64,000 nucleotides of DNA from Prochlorococcus sp. scB241_528O2. GTDB lineage: Bacteria > Cyanobacteriota > Cyanobacteriia > PCC-6307 > Cyanobiaceae. The stretch spans positions 31,215 to 95,214 of the forward strand of contig JFLJ01000175.1 in assembly GCA_000634115.1 (NCBI GenBank), given 5' to 3'. The translations under genes were made by a program, and so were the position numbers. The notes beneath the pieces were generated by a model, which ran no database searches, was not told where the DNA came from, and saw only the letters and a list, made by a program, of their open reading frames with translations. Shown here piece after piece: positions 30,811-40,846 of this stretch. Each line of letters opens with the position of its first letter. Positions within the stretch are counted from its first letter, which is position 1.

Positions 30811-31437
30811 ATGCATAATAGATCTCTTTCTAGAGAATTATCTTTAATTTGTCTAGGCCTGATAAAAGATAAAGGTGATTGTAAATTAAATAAATTTCAG
30901 ATAGAAGAGATTTTTGAATCTGCTTTGGATTCTCTAATAAACCATTGCAGAGATGAATTAGATAATTGTGAATCAGAGTTAGAAAATGCATCACAAAAAA
31001 TATTAGAAAGTGAATTACATGAAGGGGTTGATACCTCGTTATCAAATGTTAGAGATGAATTAAAAAAGTCTTTAAAAAAAATTGAAACTGTAATGAATAC
31101 ACTTTCAGTAACTTTAGATTTTCCAAAACTAATAGTTTCAAGCGGTCAAATTGATATTAGAGAGGATGTGAATCAAAGGATTATTAAAATTATTAATCAT
31201 CTAACAATTATTGATGCGGATATTGATCAAGCAATGGATGGCTGGAGATTAAAAAGATTACCTAGAATTGATCGAGATATTTTGCGTTTAGCTTATGTCG
31301 ATATTAATTTCTTGAGTACTCCTATTCCGGTTGCTTGTGACGAGGCAGTAAATCTTGCCAATAAATATAGCGATATTCAAGGAAGAAAATTTATTAATGG
31401 AGTTTTAAGGAGATTACAAACAGCAAAGCTGTCATGA
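30811..31437 (+). CDS. nusB: Transcription antitermination factor NusB
   Basis: RNA-binding antitermination and rRNA-processing factor. The all-helical NusB core is in the C-terminal 110 residues (DQAMDGWRLKRLPRIDRDILRLA, then IPVACDEAVNLANKYS and FINGVLRRL). An N-terminal extension of about 90 residues is typical of marine picocyanobacteria. I chose the ATG three bases after the preceding stop; a TTG directly before it is an alternative. Confidence 0.92.
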   Translation: MHNRSLSRELSLICLGLIKDKGDCKLNKFQIEEIFESALDSLINHCRDELDNCESELENASQKILESELHEGVDTSLSNVRDELKKSLKKIETVMNTLSVTLDFPKLIVSSGQIDIREDVNQRIIKIINHLTIIDADIDQAMDGWRLKRLPRIDRDILRLAYVDINFLSTPIPVACDEAVNLANKYSDIQGRKFINGVLRRLQTAKLS

Positions 31438-31503
31438 TTATTTGATATAAATAAATAATATTTTAAAATTATTAAGTAAGTATCTAAGGTACTATAAATA
31501 TTT

Positions 31504-32703
31504 ATGACTAAAACAGATTCTGATAATTCTCGAGAGTGGGCGGCACAAGCTTATGCACTTTTAAAAAAGCAACAAGAAGAACAAAAACAAGAATTAGAGA
31601 AGCAGGATGATCAAAAACAAGGTTTGATTGATAACACTACGATAGATAATCTTTCTAGATCACCCAACACTATTAATGAAACAGAATTGGGCGAATTCGA
31701 TGATAATTTTACTTGGTCAGCGATGGTATTAGCTGCTCAAGGAAAAAAAATAAATCAAATTTCTATAGATGAAATTGATTGGTTAACTAAATTAAGAAGA
31801 GGATTAGAAGAAACACGAAAAGGATTTGTTACTGAATTATTGGATAAATTGGGAGATGATCCTCTTACTCCTGAATCTCTTGATGATTTAGAGACCCTTT
31901 TAATAAGAGCAGATGTCGGGATTGATTCAACTGATAAAGTTATAAGTTCTCTAAGAAAAAAGTTAAATGAAGAAGTGGTTGGTGGAGAAGCAGGAATAAA
32001 ATTCTTAAAGAAGGAATTAAAATTAATTATCGATAAACCAATAAAAAATTCGGGAGTTGATCTTTTAGTTCCTAAAAAGGGTAAGTTAAATGTCTGGTTA
32101 CTAGTAGGAGTTAATGGCGTTGGAAAAACTACTACATTGGGAAAATTAGCTTATTTGTCATCAAGGAGTAATTATAAAACTTTGATAGCTGCTGCTGATA
32201 CTTTTAGAGCTGCGGCAGTAGAACAATTAAAAATATGGGGGGAGAGGAGTAATGTTGATGTTATATCTAATCAATCAAAAAATGCTGATCCAGCTGCTGT
32301 AGTGTTTGATGCAATAAATTCTGCAAAAAAAAGAAATGTGGACTTGTTATTAGTTGATACAGCAGGTAGATTGCAAACTAAAAATAATTTGATGGATGAA
32401 TTAGCAAAAATAAAAAAAATTATTGATAAAAAGGTGCCAGATGCAATAGTTGAATCATTATTAGTTTTAGATGCAAGTCAAGGTCAAAATGGCTTAAAGC
32501 AAGCAAAAAGTTTTGCTAAATCAGCAAATTTAAGTGGAGCAATTATTACTAAATTAGATGGTACTTCTAGAGGTGGGGTCTCTTTAGCCGTCTCTGAAGA
32601 AGTTAATTTGCCTATAAGATTTATTGGCGCTGGAGAGGGTATAAAAGATTTGAGACCTTTTAATAGTTATGAATTTGTGGAGGCGATGCTTGCAGATCAA
32701 TAA
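31504..32703 (+). CDS. ftsY: Signal recognition particle receptor FtsY
   Basis: SRP receptor GTPase for co-translational membrane targeting. An N-terminal charged region with a Gln/Lys/Glu-rich coiled coil (residues 15-45) is followed by the NG domain. GTPase motifs: G1 GVNGVGKTTT, DTFRAAAVEQL, DTAGR, and TKLDGTSRGG. At 399 aa the length is normal. Confidence 0.96.
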   Translation: MTKTDSDNSREWAAQAYALLKKQQEEQKQELEKQDDQKQGLIDNTTIDNLSRSPNTINETELGEFDDNFTWSAMVLAAQGKKINQISIDEIDWLTKLRRGLEETRKGFVTELLDKLGDDPLTPESLDDLETLLIRADVGIDSTDKVISSLRKKLNEEVVGGEAGIKFLKKELKLIIDKPIKNSGVDLLVPKKGKLNVWLLVGVNGVGKTTTLGKLAYLSSRSNYKTLIAAADTFRAAAVEQLKIWGERSNVDVISNQSKNADPAAVVFDAINSAKKRNVDLLLVDTAGRLQTKNNLMDELAKIKKIIDKKVPDAIVESLLVLDASQGQNGLKQAKSFAKSANLSGAIITKLDGTSRGGVSLAVSEEVNLPIRFIGAGEGIKDLRPFNSYEFVEAMLADQ

Positions 32704-32770
32704 ATATTTAATTAAATTTTTTTAAAAATTTAAATTTAATGTTAAAACATATTTATCTATTAAGTTTGTT

Positions 32771-34114
32771 GTGAAAAATAATCAAAAAGAAAAATTATTT
32801 TCAAACAAATTTATTCAAAAATTTTTAGATAATGATTCTGCAGTATCTTTAAAAAATAAATACAAATTTGTTGAAATCGCATCTTCATTAGCATATTATT
32901 TAAAATCTTTTTCCAATATTAATAAATTATTGGATTATATATGCTTAATTTTTAAACATCTTTTTAGTGAAAAAATAATATTAATTATTCCTTTAAATTA
33001 TGAGGGAGAAATATGGCATGAAAATATAAAAATTTCTGCTAATAATAAATTTTTAAAAATTCAAGAAGAAATTAATATTTTTTTTAATCAATTTAATTTT
33101 TCTAGAAATTTTAAAATAAAAGAAATTGATACTTTTGAAAAAACTCTAAAAAATAATTTTAAAGAATATAACATTGAAACAGAGAAAATATTATCCCGAG
33201 GAAAATGTAGAGGATTTATTTATGTCTTCAGCAAAGATTTATTTGGTGAATCTATTTCTGAAGATAGTATTTTTCTTTTTATTCAAAATTGTCTTGCTGT
33301 TGGACTAGAAAACTATTGCTTAATAAAAACAAAGAAAAAGCATGAAAATGTAGATAGAGAAATTTCTACAGGAGCCGAAATTCAATCTCAATTACTCCCA
33401 GATTATTGTCCAACTATTTTTGGTTTAGACCTTGCTGCACATTGTAGACCTGCTCTCCAGTTAGGCGGAGATTATTATGATTTTATGTGTTTAAAGACGA
33501 ATATATCAGATAAAAGAAAAGAAAAAGCTAGATGGGCTTTGGTAATAGGCGATGTTATGGGCAAAGGAATTCCTGCGGGTCTTTTAATGACTATGCTACG
33601 AGGAATGTTACGTGCAGAAGTTCTTACAGGTTTACCTCCAGATAGAATTTTGCATGATTTGAATCAACTAGCAATAAATGATTTAGATCAATCACATAGA
33701 TTTGTGACATTATTTTATTCAGATTATGACCCTAGAACTAGAAAATTGAGATTTGCCAATGCGGCACATAATCCTCCTTTGCTTTGGAAAAGCTCAGATC
33801 AGAAAATCATAAAATTAGATGCTGAAGGATTTGTACTTGGACTACAAAAAGATGCTGAATATAATTGTTGCGAAATCAAACTTAATGAAAATGATTTAGT
33901 ACTTTATTACACTGATGGTGTTATCGATACTTCTAATTCTTTAGGTGAAAGATTTGATGAGGAAAGGTTAATCAAAACTCTCACAAAATTATGCAAGCAA
34001 TCCCATACATCTCAGGAAATTTTGAATAGAGTATTTAAAAAATTAGATGATTTTACTGGACAAAATAGACATCTTGAAGATGACGCATCTATTGTTGTAT
34101 TGCAATTAAAATAG
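32771..34114 (+). CDS. SpoIIE/RsbU-type protein phosphatase
   Basis: 447-aa putative serine phosphatase of the PPM family. The N-terminal ~200 residues look GAF-like and are Lys/Asn/Phe-rich. The C-terminal domain has the metal-binding motifs LGGDYYDF, VIGDVMGKGIPAGLL and YYTDGVIDTSNSLGERF. The family usually acts on anti-sigma-factor antagonists, but no partner gene is adjacent. The start is GTG. Confidence 0.88.
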   Translation: MKNNQKEKLFSNKFIQKFLDNDSAVSLKNKYKFVEIASSLAYYLKSFSNINKLLDYICLIFKHLFSEKIILIIPLNYEGEIWHENIKISANNKFLKIQEEINIFFNQFNFSRNFKIKEIDTFEKTLKNNFKEYNIETEKILSRGKCRGFIYVFSKDLFGESISEDSIFLFIQNCLAVGLENYCLIKTKKKHENVDREISTGAEIQSQLLPDYCPTIFGLDLAAHCRPALQLGGDYYDFMCLKTNISDKRKEKARWALVIGDVMGKGIPAGLLMTMLRGMLRAEVLTGLPPDRILHDLNQLAINDLDQSHRFVTLFYSDYDPRTRKLRFANAAHNPPLLWKSSDQKIIKLDAEGFVLGLQKDAEYNCCEIKLNENDLVLYYTDGVIDTSNSLGERFDEERLIKTLTKLCKQSHTSQEILNRVFKKLDDFTGQNRHLEDDASIVVLQLK

Positions 34115-34175
34115 ATATTTTTGTCACCTATATAAAAAAATGCTTTATTAGAGATATATAAAGTTTTTAATTGAT

Positions 34176-35555
34176 ATGACAAAAGTTTGGAGTAAAAGAT
34201 TTGATAATACACTTAACCCTTTCATTGAAAAGTTTAATGCTTCAATTACTTTTGATAGAAAACTTATATTAGAAGATTTAGATTGTTCGATTGCCCATGC
34301 AAAAATGCTTGGTAACACTCAAGTTTTATCTTCTGCTGAAACTTTGCAGATTATTAATGGTCTTGAGTCAATAAAAAGTGAGTATTTGGCCGGTAAATTT
34401 TCTCCAAGTCCACCGTCTGAAGATATTCATTATTGTATCGAAGAAAAACTAATTAGTTTAATTGGTGAAACTGGAAAAAAATTACATACAGGTAGAAGTA
34501 GAAATGATCAAGTTGGTACAGATATAAGATTGTGGCTAAGAAAAGAGATTGACAATCTTGAAATTTTAATAACTGATTTGCAAAAATCCTTTTTAAATCT
34601 TGCAAAATCTAATATTTATACTTTGATTCCTGGATATACACATATGCAAAGAGCACAACCATTATCTTTGGCTCATCATTTATTGGCGTACGTAGAAATG
34701 TTTCAAAGAGATCGTGAAAGGTTTAAAGAAGTACGATCTAGAGTTAATACTTCGCCATTAGGAGCTGCAGCATTAGCTGGTACAAAAATAAAAATTGACA
34801 GGAACTTTACAGCTGCAGAATTGGGTTTTGAAAAGATTTATAAAAATAGTATTGATGCTGTGAGTGATAGAGATTTCTGTATAGAGTTTGTTTCTGCTTC
34901 TGCTCTAGCAATGTCTCATTTGAGTAAAATTTCCGAGGAAATAATTTTGTGGGTAACAGATGAATTTTGTTTTGCAAAGTTAACAGACAAATGTGCAACG
35001 GGCAGTAGCTTAATGCCGCAGAAAAAAAATCCAGATGTTCCAGAATTAATAAGAGGTAAAACGGGAAGAGTCTATGGACATCTTCAAGCATTGTTAACTA
35101 TGGTCAAAGGCGTACCACTTGCTTATAACAAGGATTTTCAAGAGGATAAAGAGCCAATATTTGATACTGTAGAGACTATATCTTCTTGTATTAAAGCAAT
35201 GACTATATTAATTAATGAGGGTATAGAATTTAATATTAAAAATTTATCTTATTCGGTAGAAAATGATTTTTCTAATGCTACTGATTTGGCAGATTACTTA
35301 GTAAATAAAAAGATTCCCTTTAGGACCGCTTATCAAGTTGTGGGTGAAATTGTTAAATATTGCTTAGAAAGGAAAATCTTATTTAAAAATCTTAAAATTG
35401 ATGAGCTTAAAAATTTTCATCCAGAATTCGATGAGGATGTTTTTGTTGATCTTGAACCTATTAATGTCGTTAAGGCTAGAACTAGTGAAGGTGGAACAGG
35501 TTTTAATCAAGTAGAAAAAGAGGTAAATAATTGGCAGAAAAAATTGTTACTTTGA
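34176..35555 (+). CDS. argH: Argininosuccinate lyase
   Basis: Cleaves argininosuccinate to arginine and fumarate. The 459-aa protein has [10 protein letters not shown], the histidine region in [11 protein letters not shown], and the superfamily signature [13 protein letters not shown] with the catalytic serine. Complete and typical. Confidence 0.96.
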   Translation: MTKVWSKRFDNTLNPFIEKFNASITFDRKLILEDLDCSIAHAKMLGNTQVLSSAETLQIINGLESIKSEYLAGKFSPSPPSEDIHYCIEEKLISLIGETGKKLHTGRSRNDQVGTDIRLWLRKEIDNLEILITDLQKSFLNLAKSNIYTLIPGYTHMQRAQPLSLAHHLLAYVEMFQRDRERFKEVRSRVNTSPLGAAALAGTKIKIDRNFTAAELGFEKIYKNSIDAVSDRDFCIEFVSASALAMSHLSKISEEIILWVTDEFCFAKLTDKCATGSSLMPQKKNPDVPELIRGKTGRVYGHLQALLTMVKGVPLAYNKDFQEDKEPIFDTVETISSCIKAMTILINEGIEFNIKNLSYSVENDFSNATDLADYLVNKKIPFRTAYQVVGEIVKYCLERKILFKNLKIDELKNFHPEFDEDVFVDLEPINVVKARTSEGGTGFNQVEKEVNNWQKKLLL

Positions 35556-35671
35556 ATCTCAATTATTTTTCTACAACAAGGGTATCCTTTGAAGTAGAAT
35601 AAAAAAGTAATGTTTTAAAACTATTTCATTATAGTTTTTTTAATTAGGTAATTTTCTTTGTTGAGTTTAAA

Positions 35672-36247
35672 GTGAGTATTTTTGTTGGTAATTTGCCCTT
35701 CCGCGCAGAGCGTGAAGATGTACTACAGCTATTCGCCCCTTTTGGTGAAGTTTTAAATTGTTCTCTTCCTCTTGAAAGAGATACTGGAAGAAAAAGAGGA
35801 TTTGCATTTGTTGAGATGGCAGATGAAACTATTGAGTCTACAGCTATTGAGGGTTTACAAGGTACAGAGCTTATGGGTAGACCACTAAGAATTAATAAGG
35901 CAGAGCCAAGAGGTTCCGGAGGCCCTCGAAGAGGAGGAAGAGGTGGCTACGGCGGTAATGGTGGTGGCTACGGCGGTAATGGTGGTGGCTACGGCGGTAA
36001 TGGTGGTGGCTACGGCGGTAATGGTGGTAGTTACGGCGGTAATGGTGGTGGCTACGGCGGTAATGGTGGTAGTTACGGCGGTAATTCTGAACCTAATTCT
36101 TCTTATAGTAATAAATCCTCTGGGGCAGAAGGTTGGGAAGATAGAAGTTATGGAAATACTTCTGAAAACTCTGAATATGAAAGTGGCAGAAGCAGGAGAA
36201 AAAGAGGAGTGTCTAATGAAGGTAATACCTCAAATGACGGAGATTAA
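35672..36247 (+). CDS. Glycine-rich RRM RNA-binding protein
   Basis: Cyanobacterial Rbp-type RNA-binding protein of 191 aa. One RRM fills residues 1-80 with RNP2 IFVGNL (3-8) and RNP1 KRGFAFVE (41-48). It is followed by a tail of seven Gly-Gly-Tyr-Gly-Gly-Asn-Gly repeats and a charged, arginine-rich end (GRSRRKRG). Such proteins are often cold-induced and bind RNA through RRM and glycine repeats. The start is GTG. The stop overlaps the dusA stop by four bases. Confidence 0.9.
   Translation: MSIFVGNLPFRAEREDVLQLFAPFGEVLNCSLPLERDTGRKRGFAFVEMADETIESTAIEGLQGTELMGRPLRINKAEPRGSGGPRRGGRGGYGGNGGGYGGNGGGYGGNGGGYGGNGGSYGGNGGGYGGNGGSYGGNSEPNSSYSNKSSGAEGWEDRSYGNTSENSEYESGRSRRKRGVSNEGNTSNDGD
35940..36080 (+). 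repeat. 21-nt tandem repeat in the RRM gene
   Basis: About seven copies of a 21-nt unit (GGTGGCTACGGCGGTAATGG plus T), nearly identical at the DNA level, with some units carrying a GGTAGTTACGGC variant. It encodes the GGYGGNG repeats and is strikingly GC-rich for this genome. The period is a multiple of three, so copy-number change by slippage keeps the frame. Confidence 0.92.
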
Positions 36248-37248
36248 TAACCCATTTTTTCAAGTTTAGAAGTCAAGTTAAGAAGATACTCAATATCTAG
36301 TTCCTTTTTTATAGATTTATTTGAAATTTGATTACGCCAAATCTTTGCTTTCGGTATTCCTTCGACTAAATTTATAAGATGTTTACAAATATCCCAAGAT
36401 TTTCCTCCATTAGTTAAATGTTTCTCTATGTAAGGAATTAATGAGAAGATAATAGTTGAAGCAGAATTCGTTTTTTTATTGATTCCATAAACTTTTTGAT
36501 CAATTTCAGACCACCTTAAGGGGTGTTTATATACTGATCTTCCAATCATTACACCATCAAAATCATTTAGGGCTTTTAATGATTCATCGATATGTGTGAA
36601 ACCCCCATTGATTTCTATTAATAATTCCGGATTTAATTTTTTTAATTTTTTTACAACATCGTACCTAAGCGGAGGTATGGTTCTGTTTTGTTTTGGATTA
36701 AGACCTTTCAATATAGCTTTCCTCGCATGAACTGTAAATCTGTCTGCACCAGCATTTGAAATATACCTTACGAAATTGTTCAAATTTTTGAAACTATCAT
36801 CGTCGTCTACACCGATTCTGTGTTTAATTGTGACTGGTAAGCTGCAGCTATTTTTTAACGATTCTATGCATTTTGCTACTGTTAAAGGATCTTTCATAAG
36901 TGAAGCACCAAAATTCCCTGAAGACACTCTTGGACTTGGACAACCAACATTAAAGTTTATTTCGTCATAACCCCAATCTTGTGCCATTTTAGCTGCCTCT
37001 TTAAGGATTTCAGGATTGTCCCCACCAAATTGAATCGATATCGGGTGTTCTTCATTATTAAAATCTAAAAATTTTTTTTTGTTATCCGTATAAACTAAAC
37101 TTTTGGCTACAATCATTTCCGTATATAAAAGAACTTCAGAACTTATTTTTCTCATTAACATTCTGAAATGTTTATCAGTACAATCCATCATTGGTGCAAC
37201 ACTTAATTTATGAATATTTTTAATAGAATTAGTTTGAAATGTACTCAT
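36244..37248 (-). CDS. dusA: tRNA-dihydrouridine synthase (DusA-like)
   Basis: FMN enzyme reducing uridines in tRNA D-loops. The 334-aa protein has VAPMMDCTDKHFRMLMR at the start, the catalytic-cysteine motif NVGCPSPRV, and the flavin-phosphate region EINGGF with GVMIGRSVYKHP. Length and the N-terminal motif fit DusA (U20/U20a) rather than DusB. Confidence 0.92.
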   Translation of the reverse strand: MSTFQTNSIKNIHKLSVAPMMDCTDKHFRMLMRKISSEVLLYTEMIVAKSLVYTDNKKKFLDFNNEEHPISIQFGGDNPEILKEAAKMAQDWGYDEINFNVGCPSPRVSSGNFGASLMKDPLTVAKCIESLKNSCSLPVTIKHRIGVDDDDSFKNLNNFVRYISNAGADRFTVHARKAILKGLNPKQNRTIPPLRYDVVKKLKKLNPELLIEINGGFTHIDESLKALNDFDGVMIGRSVYKHPLRWSEIDQKVYGINKKTNSASTIIFSLIPYIEKHLTNGGKSWDICKHLINLVEGIPKAKIWRNQISNKSIKKELDIEYLLNLTSKLEKMGY

Positions 37249-37271
37249 AACCTTTTGTGTGATTTAAATAT

Positions 37272-37766
37272 ATGAATCAATTTCTATCAAGAAGAACTTT
37301 TATTCTAATTCCTACTATGTCAATCTTAAAAATAATCTTTAAGCCTATGCAAGCATTAGCTTCTTCAATTGTTTCTAAAGAAAATTGGAATTTATCAAAA
37401 GATGAATGGAAATCTAGGCTTAGTTCAGAATCTTATTATATTTTGAGAGAGGAAGGAACTGAAAGAGCTTTCAGTAGCCAATTAAATAATGAGAAAAGGA
37501 AAGGCGTTTTTCACTGTGCAGGATGTGACTTGCCGCTTTTTCTCTCAGATAAAAAGTTTGATAGTGGCACTGGATGGCCAAGTTTTTGGGACTCAATAGA
37601 GGGATCAGTTGAGACAAAAGTTGATTTTAAGTTAATTGTTCCAAGAACTGAATATCATTGTTCTAGATGCGGAGGTCATCAAGGTCATGTCTTTAATGAT
37701 GGGCCACTCCCCACAGGTAAAAGATACTGTAATAACGGATTAGCCTTAAGGTTTGTTCCTGAGTAA
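37272..37766 (+). CDS. msrB: Peptide-methionine (R)-S-oxide reductase MsrB with Tat-like leader
   Basis: Repairs methionine-R-sulfoxide in proteins. In the 164-aa protein, zinc-binding cysteines are CAGC and CSRC (followed by GGHQGHVF). The catalytic cysteine is in RYCNNGLALRF. The N-terminus has a twin-arginine-type signal: S-R-R-T-F-I-L (residues 6-12), a hydrophobic stretch, and an ALA-S site near residue 36. It may therefore act in the periplasm or thylakoid lumen. It is divergent from dusA, 23 bp apart. Confidence 0.92.
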   Translation: MNQFLSRRTFILIPTMSILKIIFKPMQALASSIVSKENWNLSKDEWKSRLSSESYYILREEGTERAFSSQLNNEKRKGVFHCAGCDLPLFLSDKKFDSGTGWPSFWDSIEGSVETKVDFKLIVPRTEYHCSRCGGHQGHVFNDGPLPTGKRYCNNGLALRFVPE

Positions 37767-37773
37767 AAACTTG

Positions 37774-37800
37774 TGCGGCCTTCCGCAACTTGTTTTGTGT
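37774..37800 (+). terminator. Possible Rho-independent terminator after msrB
   Basis: A short GC hairpin, TGCGG-CCTT-CCGCA, begins seven bases after the msrB stop and is followed by a T-rich but interrupted tail (ACTTGTTTTGTG). The stem stands out in this AT-rich sequence, but the U tract is weak. Confidence 0.4.
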
Positions 37801-37841
37801 ATGACTTTAATGGAAAATAGTTTTAATAAATCTATAGGATA

Positions 37842-38555
37842 ATGATTGAAAATCAATCAGAAAATATTGAGAATAAAGAAAATGATGTATCTGATCAGGA
37901 TAATGCTCCTGAAGATACTTCACTACCAGAAGATCAAGTTATTGAAAATGATAAGTTATCTTCTCAAAAAACAGAAGAAATAAATACTGAAGATTTAAAA
38001 AATACTATTTCTAATAATGATGCCAGATTAGAACAGTTAGAAAAAGAGCATGAAACATTAAAAAATCAATATGTAAGGATTTCAGCAGATTTTGATAATT
38101 TTAGAAAAAGGCAGTCTAGAGATCAGGATGATTTAAAAATCCAGCTTGTTGCTAAATCTCTAACGGCAATACTTCCTATTGTGGATAATTTTGAGAGAGC
38201 AAGACAACAACTTAAACCTGAAAGTGAAGAAGCTCAAGCTCTTCATAGAAGTTATCAAGGATTGTATAAACAATTAGTAGAAGTTTTAAAACAACAAGGA
38301 GTTGCACCGATGAGAGTTGTTGGCCAGCAATTTGATCCAAATTTACATGAAGCTGTATTAAGAGAGCCTAGTGAAGAATTTAAAGAAGATTTTATTGTAG
38401 AAGAATTACAGCGAGGATATCACCTAGAAGGTAAGGTTTTAAGGCATGCATTGGTTAAAGTTTCTATGGGACCTGGTAAACAAAATTCACAAGAGGAAGT
38501 AGAAAAGGATACAGTTGATATTGATTCAGAGGAAAATACTTCTCAAGATGTATAG
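37842..38555 (+). CDS. grpE: Nucleotide exchange factor GrpE
   Basis: Exchanges ADP on DnaK. The 237-aa protein has an acidic N-terminal extension, a coiled coil, and the GrpE signature [14 protein letters not shown]. The C-terminal beta domain contains [17 protein letters not shown] and [13 protein letters not shown]. It is directly upstream of dnaJ, forming a grpE-dnaJ chaperone pair; dnaK is separate, near 3-5 kb. Confidence 0.95.
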   Translation: MIENQSENIENKENDVSDQDNAPEDTSLPEDQVIENDKLSSQKTEEINTEDLKNTISNNDARLEQLEKEHETLKNQYVRISADFDNFRKRQSRDQDDLKIQLVAKSLTAILPIVDNFERARQQLKPESEEAQALHRSYQGLYKQLVEVLKQQGVAPMRVVGQQFDPNLHEAVLREPSEEFKEDFIVEELQRGYHLEGKVLRHALVKVSMGPGKQNSQEEVEKDTVDIDSEENTSQDV

Positions 38556-38584
38556 TTTCCAAATTTTTAGTTGAGCATTATCTA

Positions 38585-39709
38585 ATGGCTGATTTTTACC
38601 AAATACTTGGAGTTTCAAGAGATGCTGATGCTGATACCTTAAAAAGGGCTTATAGAAAATTAGCAAGACAATATCATCCTGATGTTAATAAGGACCCTGG
38701 TGCTGAAGAAAAATTTAAAGAAATTGGAAAGGCTTATGAAGCTCTGGCTGATCCTGACACTAGAGCTAGATATGATCAGTTTGGAGAGGCTGGCCTTGGA
38801 GGAGCTGCTGGAATGCCTGATATGGGTGATATGGGTGGCTTTGCTGATTTGTTTGAAACTTTTTTTAATGGCTTTGGTGGACAAAATCCACAGGGAGGAA
38901 GAACTCAAAGAAGAGGGCCTCAACAAGGAGATGATTTGAGATATGACCTTAATGTTGACTTTAAAGATGCAATATTTGGCCAACAAAGAGAAATTAAAAT
39001 TCCTCATCTCGAGACATGTGACGTTTGTAGGGGAACGGGAGCCAAACAAGGAACAGGACCAAAAACTTGTACAACATGTGGAGGAAGTGGACAAGTTAGA
39101 AGAGCTACCAGAACGCCATTTGGAAATTTCACACAAGTTGGAGAATGTCCGACATGTAATGGAGTTGGTCAAATAATTGCAGATCCATGTACAAGTTGTG
39201 GGGGTAATGGAGTAAAACAAGTTAGAAAAAAATTAAGGATTAACATTCCTGCAGGAGTTGATACTGGTACTAAATTAAGAGTGTCTGCAGAGGGAAATGT
39301 TGGTTTGAGAGGCGGCCCAGCTGGAGATCTTTATGTCTTTATAAAGGTGAAGAATGATTCAACATTAAAAAGAGATGGTGTTACTATTTATTCAGAAATA
39401 ACTGTGAGTTATTTACAAGCTATTTTGGGAGATACTGTTCAAATTATCACAGTTGATGGCAATGTTAATTTAAAAATTCCCAGTGGCACTCAGCCAAATA
39501 CAACTCTTTCACTTGAGAATAAAGGTGTACCTAGACTTGGTAATCCAGTTGCAAGAGGTAATCATGAAGTTTTAGTAAAGGTAAAATTGCCAACTCGCAT
39601 CAACGAGGAAGAACGAAAGCTTTTAGAGGGCTTAGCTTCTCAATATTCAGATAAAAATATTAATTCAAGTAGTGGTCTATTTAGTAAATTATTTGGTAAA
39701 GAATCCTAA
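38585..39709 (+). CDS. dnaJ: Chaperone protein DnaJ
   Basis: Hsp40 co-chaperone that stimulates DnaK ATPase. The 374-aa full type-I architecture has a J domain with YHPDVN, a Gly/Met/Phe-rich linker, four CxxCxGxG zinc repeats ([32 protein letters not shown]) and a C-terminal substrate domain. Its stop overlaps the start of the TusA-like gene by one base. Confidence 0.97.
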   Translation: MADFYQILGVSRDADADTLKRAYRKLARQYHPDVNKDPGAEEKFKEIGKAYEALADPDTRARYDQFGEAGLGGAAGMPDMGDMGGFADLFETFFNGFGGQNPQGGRTQRRGPQQGDDLRYDLNVDFKDAIFGQQREIKIPHLETCDVCRGTGAKQGTGPKTCTTCGGSGQVRRATRTPFGNFTQVGECPTCNGVGQIIADPCTSCGGNGVKQVRKKLRINIPAGVDTGTKLRVSAEGNVGLRGGPAGDLYVFIKVKNDSTLKRDGVTIYSEITVSYLQAILGDTVQIITVDGNVNLKIPSGTQPNTTLSLENKGVPRLGNPVARGNHEVLVKVKLPTRINEEERKLLEGLASQYSDKNINSSSGLFSKLFGKES

Positions 39710-39939
39710 TGATTGCTTTAAAGTATTTGGATCTTAAATCGGTTCCATGCCCTTTAAATGTAGTCAAAATTAAATTGGCTTTAGAGAAATTATCCAAAAA
39801 TGAACAACTCATAGTCGAACTAGATAAAGGTGAACCAGAAGAAATGGTATTAAAAAATTTAAAAGAGATGGGATGTTTATTTACAGAAATAAATGAATAT
39901 GAAAAATTTTTAAAAATAAAAATTTTGAATGAAAACTGA
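39709..39939 (+). CDS. TusA/SirA-family small protein
   Basis: 76 aa with the TusA fold pattern LDLKSVPCPLNVVKIKLALE. The family motif Cys-Pro-x-Pro is here C-P-L-N, so the sulfur-carrying cysteine is kept and the second proline is lost. TusA proteins carry persulfide sulfur; this one's partner is unknown. It overlaps dnaJ by one base and rsgA by 11, so it is probably translated in an operon with both. Confidence 0.8.
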   Translation: MIALKYLDLKSVPCPLNVVKIKLALEKLSKNEQLIVELDKGEPEEMVLKNLKEMGCLFTEINEYEKFLKIKILNEN

Positions 39940-40846
39940 TATTAATCATCTAGGTTTAGTTACGAAAAAATTTAATGAATTTTTTTTAGTAGACTTAAAA
40001 AATAAAGAAAACTTTCGAAATAGTCAGAGATTTTTATGCAAAGTCAAGAAGTCTATAAATTTTAAAGATCAATTAATTTATGTTGGAGATGAAGTGGTAA
40101 TTCAACATATTGATACAAGAACTAATCGCGCAGTAATAACAAGTTTAAAAAAAAGAAAAAATTTATTAATTAGACCATCAGTTGCAAATATTTCTAACAT
40201 ATACATTATGTGTTCTGTCGAAGAGCCAAAGTTAAATTTATCTCAAGTGAATAGGTTTTTGATATCAGCAGAATCGATGGGGGTGGAGGTTTCATTAGTT
40301 TTAACAAAATGTGACTTAATTTCAGATAAAAGAATATCTTTTTTACTTGATAAATTTACTAAATGGGGTTATCAAGCAATTACTTTAAATTTTCATAAAC
40401 CTGATTCTTTTCAGAATTTATTGGCCGAGTTAAAGCAAAAAAATTGTTCGATATTTATGGGCCCATCTGGTGTTGGTAAAACTACTGTTCTTAATATGAT
40501 AATTCCAGGTCTTAAAAATAATACTGCCCCAGTTTCAAATAAAATTAAAAGAGGGAAGAACACTACTCGAAATGTTGAGTTATTTTCTCTATCAAGTAAA
40601 AGTTACATTGTTGATACTCCTGGATTTAATATGCAAACTTTAAATGTTGATATTAGATTTTTACCAAATCTCTATAAGGAAATATATAAACAAGTAATGG
40701 ATGAAGGGATTAGATGTAAATTTCGTAATTGCTTACATATGAATGATGAGGGCTGTAATTTAAATAAATCTTTTGAAAGATATTCTTTTTATAAAGAGAT
40801 GATCGAGTCTTCTAGGAGTCACTATTATCAAAACCTGGAAGATTAA
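39929..40846 (+). CDS. rsgA: Ribosome small-subunit-dependent GTPase RsgA (YjeQ)
   Basis: Circularly permuted GTPase for late 30S assembly. In the 305-aa protein an OB-fold N-terminus is followed by G-motifs in permuted order: TKCDL (G4), then GPSGVGKTT (G1), then DTPGF (G3). It ends with a zinc knuckle of three cysteines and a histidine ([11 protein letters not shown]). The 3' end overlaps that of convergent ybaB by 35 bases. Confidence 0.94.
   Translation: MKTDINHLGLVTKKFNEFFLVDLKNKENFRNSQRFLCKVKKSINFKDQLIYVGDEVVIQHIDTRTNRAVITSLKKRKNLLIRPSVANISNIYIMCSVEEPKLNLSQVNRFLISAESMGVEVSLVLTKCDLISDKRISFLLDKFTKWGYQAITLNFHKPDSFQNLLAELKQKNCSIFMGPSGVGKTTVLNMIIPGLKNNTAPVSNKIKRGKNTTRNVELFSLSSKSYIVDTPGFNMQTLNVDIRFLPNLYKEIYKQVMDEGIRCKFRNCLHMNDEGCNLNKSFERYSFYKEMIESSRSHYYQNLED

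Noticed and set aside
35943..36269. 108-codon frame with ATAVMVV repeats
   Set aside because: It is the shifted frame of the 21-nt repeat in the RRM gene; a 21-base period keeps all frames open.
38660..39220. 186-codon open frame antisense to dnaJ
   Set aside because: It lies wholly inside dnaJ, its Ser/Cys-rich composition mirrors the glycine/cysteine codons of the zinc repeats, and no family is recognisable.
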